Assembly: GCA_013298265.1 (NCBI GenBank)
Contig: JAAFHE010000124.1
Location: 1 to 8,489, forward strand
Reading direction: 5' to 3'
DNA: 8,489 nt
Source of the DNA: Lysobacterales bacterium
GTDB taxonomy: Bacteria > Pseudomonadota > Gammaproteobacteria > Xanthomonadales > Rhodanobacteraceae
Below, piece after piece: positions 6,372 through 8,489 of the stretch. The position numbers and the translations under genes were made by a program. Each line of letters begins with the position of its first letter. The first letter of the stretch is position 1. The notes beneath the pieces were generated by a model. That model saw only the letters and a program-made list of their open reading frames with translations, made no database searches and had not been told where the DNA came from.

Positions 6372-7308
6372 GACATCGACCATGCCGCGCGCCCGACGCC
6401 TCGCCGTGCTGATCCCCTGCTACAACGAGGCCATCGCGATCACCGCGGTGGTCAATGACTTCCGCCGTGCGCTGCCCGATGCGGCGATCCATGTGTTCGA
6501 CAACAACTCGAGCGACGGCACCGCTGCGGTCGCGGTGCAGGCCGGCGCCACGGTGCACAGCGTCAGGCTGCAGGGCAAGGGACATGTGGTGCGGCGCATG
6601 TTCGCCGACATCGAGGCCGACGCCTACATCATGGTCGACGGCGACGACACCTACGATGCGGCCAGCGCTCCGGATCTCGTCGCGCGCCTGTTCGCGGAAA
6701 ACCTCGACATGGTCGTCGGTGTGCGCGAGCCGATCCACGCTGACGTGCACCGGCCGGGACACGCGTTCGGCAACCGCATGCTGACCGGCTTCCTGAGTCA
6801 GCTGTTCGGGCGCAACTGTTCGGACATCCTGTCGGGTTACCGCGTGTTCTCGCGCCGCTTCGCGAAATCGTTTCCGGTGCTGAGCAAGGGCTTCGAGATC
6901 GAGACCGAGCTTACCGTGCACGCGCTGGAACTGAAGATGGCCGTGGCCGAAGTGGCCACGCCGTTCAAGGAGCGGCCGGAAGGCTCGCACAGCAAGCTGT
7001 CGACGGTACGCGACGGCATCCGCATCGTCGTGACGATGGTGCGCCTGTTCGGCGCCGAGCGGCCGCTGGCGTTCTATTCGGCGATTGCCGGGTTGCTTGC
7101 GCTGGTGTCGGTGCTGCTCGCCGTACCGCTGTTCGTGACTTATGCGGAAACCGGTCTCGTGCCGCGCTTCCCGACCGCGATCCTGTCGACCGGGCTGATG
7201 CTGCTCGCGGCGCTGGCCTTCTTCGCCGGCCTGATCCTCGACACGGTCACGCGCGGCCGGCGCGAGCTGAAGATGCTGTCGTATCTCGCCCACCCGGCGC
7301 CGGAATAG
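6364..7308 (+). CDS. Family 2 glycosyltransferase, polyprenyl-phosphate sugar synthase type
   Basis: A 314-residue GT-A-fold enzyme similar to dolichol-phosphate mannose synthase and GtrB-type proteins, which move a sugar from a nucleotide donor onto undecaprenyl phosphate at the inner face of the membrane. The N-terminus [10 protein letters not shown] (13-22), the nucleotide/metal motif MVDGDDTYD (90-98) and the [12 protein letters not shown] block (176-187) are typical. Two C-terminal membrane helices (about 236-260 and 270-293) anchor it. The first ATG overlaps the mtnA stop by eight bases, so translational coupling is likely; ATG 6382, starting [16 protein letters not shown], is an equally possible start. 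The next gene is GtrA-like, the usual partner. The sugar and the final acceptor are unknown; no third transferase gene is seen. Confidence 0.9.
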   Translation: MVETSTMPRARRLAVLIPCYNEAIAITAVVNDFRRALPDAAIHVFDNNSSDGTAAVAVQAGATVHSVRLQGKGHVVRRMFADIEADAYIMVDGDDTYDAASAPDLVARLFAENLDMVVGVREPIHADVHRPGHAFGNRMLTGFLSQLFGRNCSDILSGYRVFSRRFAKSFPVLSKGFEIETELTVHALELKMAVAEVATPFKERPEGSHSKLSTVRDGIRIVVTMVRLFGAERPLAFYSAIAGLLALVSVLLAVPLFVTYAETGLVPRFPTAILSTGLMLLAALAFFAGLILDTVTRGRRELKMLSYLAHPAPE

Positions 7309-7319
7309 GACACCGACCC

Positions 7320-7730
7320 GTGTCGCAATTTCTGCTGTTCTGCATCGGTGGTGTGATCGGCTTCGTCGTCGATGCCGGTATCCTGCGCCTGCTGGTCAGC
7401 GGCCTGGGCATGGACGCATACCTCGCGCGGCTCGTGTCGTTCCTCGCCGCGGCGACCGCGACCTGGCTGTGGAACCGCCACAACACCTTCCGCGGTACGC
7501 GCCGTTACGGTCTGCTCGGCGAGTGGTCGCGCTACCTGCTCGCCATGAGCGGCGGCTTTGCGGTGAACTACGCAACCTATGCGGTGCTGTATACATTTTT
7601 TGCGATCGTGCAGAAATATCCCGAACTGGGCGTGGCGGCGGGTTCGGTCACAGGCCTTGCGGTCAACTACGCAGCGTCGCGCTGGTGGATCTACCGGCGC
7701 GAAAGCGCCGCGGATACGGACCCGCGATAA
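7320..7730 (+). CDS. GtrA-like four-helix membrane protein, probable lipid-linked sugar flippase
   Basis: A 136-residue integral membrane protein of the GtrA-like family, which is thought to flip undecaprenyl-phosphate-sugar across the inner membrane. It shows four hydrophobic helices, the opening FLLFCIGGVIGFVVDAGILRLL (4-25) and the conserved WNRHNTFR (51-58) and NYAASRWWIYRR (114-125) blocks, all typical. The start is a GTG at 7320 with AGGA at 7307-7310 as ribosome site, 11 bases after the glycosyltransferase stop, so both are in one transcript with mtnA. Length is normal for the family. The function of these proteins in sugar flipping is accepted mainly from the serotype-conversion gtrA genes of phages; no phage genes are seen here. 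Confidence 0.9.
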   Translation: MSQFLLFCIGGVIGFVVDAGILRLLVSGLGMDAYLARLVSFLAAATATWLWNRHNTFRGTRRYGLLGEWSRYLLAMSGGFAVNYATYAVLYTFFAIVQKYPELGVAAGSVTGLAVNYAASRWWIYRRESAADTDPR

Positions 7731-7738
7731 GTTTGTGC

Positions 7739-7760
7739 CGCAGCGGGAACCCCTGCTGCG
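7739..7760. terminator. Hairpin after the GtrA-like gene, weak terminator candidate
   Basis: Bases 7739-7747 pair with 7752-7760 (nine pairs, one G-T) around the loop AACC. It lies eight bases after the GtrA-like stop, in the 73-base gap between two converging genes. No T-tract follows on either strand. A second, smaller hairpin (TCGCG, loop GAAA, CGCGA, 7789-7802) precedes the stop of the opposing gene. Either could end transcription of the operon, but neither is a canonical intrinsic terminator. Confidence 0.4.
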
Positions 7761-7803
7761 CGACACCGACGAAGTCCGGTGCGGTGGATCGCGGAAACGC
7801 GAC

Positions 7804-8448
7804 TCAGTCGCCGCAGTTCGTGTAATCCGCAATGTTCCTGCCGAGCACGATGTCGCGGGTGGCCTGCCAGGTGCCATTCGAGTCGCGGACGGGTTCGGCC
7901 ACGCCGCTGCCGCCGCGCTGCGCTGGTTGTTGCGTTGACGCCTGCAGCCGCGGATCGTCGCGGAAATTCACGTCGTCGATGTAGTAGCTGCAGCGGCCCG
8001 GCTCGATGATGTGCAGATGGATGTGTTCGGGATCGCGTCGGCCCGGATAGCCGGCCGGCCGTATCGTGTCGAAGCCGTAGTTGCCGGCCGCATCGCTGCG
8101 GGCCCAGCCACGCAGGCGCCCGTGCTGACGGGCTGGCGTACCGCGCAGCCGAGCATCGCCGGGATAATGCCCGCTCGCGTCCGTGTGATAGCCATAGACG
8201 ACGATGCCGGCGGCCGGTTTGCCGTCCGCATCCACGACGCGCCCACGCAACTGCAGCGGCTGGCCTTTCTCACCGGCCGGGGCGATGCGCGCGATCGTGG
8301 CGATGTCGGCGGGTTTGCCGACCAGGGCGCCTTCGCAGTCCTCGCAGGGCAGGCCAACGATGCGCTCCTGCGCGGCAGCGCCGAGGGCCATGAACGCGAG
8401 GGCGCCGATGGCAAGCCATGGTGGCAGACGACGGATGGACGTACGCAT
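7804..8448 (-). CDS. Secreted intradiol ring-cleavage dioxygenase-like protein
   Basis: A 214-residue protein with a clear signal peptide (MRTSIRR, hydrophobic core 11-25, likely cleavage after AAA before Gln27), so it is exported to the periplasm or beyond. The mature part is the beta-sandwich of protocatechuate/catechol-type dioxygenases, non-haem Fe(III) enzymes that open catechol rings between the hydroxyls. The four iron ligands can be placed at Tyr95 (ASGHYPG), Tyr134 (IRPAGYPG), His142 and His144 (PEHIHLHI), and RGWARSDAAGNYGFDTIRP (113-131) is the family core. A CxxC pair (Cys35, Cys38), Cys153 and Cys212 could form disulfides. The usual arginine before the HxH motif is not in its normal spacing (RDPEHIH). 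Start supported by GGAGG at 8457-8453. No catechol-pathway genes are nearby, so the substrate is unknown. Confidence 0.87.
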   Translation of the reverse strand: MRTSIRRLPPWLAIGALAFMALGAAAQERIVGLPCEDCEGALVGKPADIATIARIAPAGEKGQPLQLRGRVVDADGKPAAGIVVYGYHTDASGHYPGDARLRGTPARQHGRLRGWARSDAAGNYGFDTIRPAGYPGRRDPEHIHLHIIEPGRCSYYIDDVNFRDDPRLQASTQQPAQRGGSGVAEPVRDSNGTWQATRDIVLGRNIADYTNCGD

Positions 8449-8455
8449 GGAACCT

Positions 8456-8478
8456 CCGGTTGGACAACAGCCGGTTGG
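8456..8478. repeat. Direct repeat CCGGTTGG, two copies, upstream of the dioxygenase-like gene
   Basis: CCGGTTGG occurs at 8456-8463 and again at 8471-8478, a 15-base period, just upstream of the start codon and touching the ribosome site. A weak 7-base inverted pairing (8456-8462 with 8468-8474) overlaps it. It could be a regulator site, but with only 41 bases of upstream sequence in the window this is weak. Confidence 0.3.
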
Positions 8479-8489
8479 CGAGGCGGAAC

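Noticed and set aside
5340..7293. Large minus-strand open frames opposite mtnA and the glycosyltransferase (347 and 392 residues)
   Set aside because: They lie antisense to clearly identified enzymes and are rich in Arg, His and Ala with no domain signature; shadows of GC-biased codon use.
1..8489. CRISPR array, tRNA, rRNA, or defence/toxin-antitoxin genes
   Set aside because: No regularly spaced repeats, tRNA cloverleaf motifs or rRNA blocks were seen, and every long gene is accounted for by a known non-defence family or the EcsC-like protein.

Overview
The window is about 8.5 kb of GC-rich, densely coding chromosomal DNA. It suggests a gammaproteobacterium, most likely in the Xanthomonadales (Lysobacterales). 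That placement is an inference from three things: a class III polyhydroxyalkanoate (PHA) synthase arranged phaE-phaC, 'TAGGCT'-like -10 boxes very close to start codons, and short GTGAGAA-type intergenic repeats. No rRNA, tRNA or other phylogenetic marker is present to settle it.

Layout from left to right. Positions 1-77 can be folded into domains V and VI of a group II intron, with a bulged branch-point adenosine, so the left edge is the 3' end of a retroelement whose body lies outside the window. A 184-base leader follows, holding a promoter candidate and a perfect 7+7 dyad. Next come phaE (262-1335) and phaC (1350-2414), the two subunits of the class III PHA synthase. A strong hairpin lies between phaC and the convergent gene at 2504-3427 (minus strand). 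That gene encodes an EcsC/DUF697-like hydrophobic domain fused to a lysine/alanine-rich, histone H1-like tail. Its start codon region overlaps that of the divergent full-length ABC exporter (3421-5214).

After a 140-base spacer with an 18-base imperfect inverted repeat comes a tight three-gene run on the plus strand: mtnA (methionine salvage), a membrane-anchored family 2 glycosyltransferase (start overlapping the mtnA stop) and a GtrA-like four-helix membrane protein. The last gene (7804-8448, minus strand) encodes a secreted intradiol ring-cleavage dioxygenase-like protein and converges on the GtrA-like gene.

How the genes fit together. PhaE and PhaC make the PHA polymer. The neighbouring EcsC-like/H1-tail protein has the layout expected of a granule- or membrane-bound protein that also binds DNA, recalling the basic tails of PhaF and PhaM; this is the most interesting hypothesis here. 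The glycosyltransferase and GtrA-like protein probably act together to load a sugar on undecaprenyl phosphate and flip it. The ABC exporter and the secreted dioxygenase-like protein have no substrate assignable from sequence. I see no CRISPR array, tRNA, rRNA, toxin-antitoxin pair or obvious defence system.
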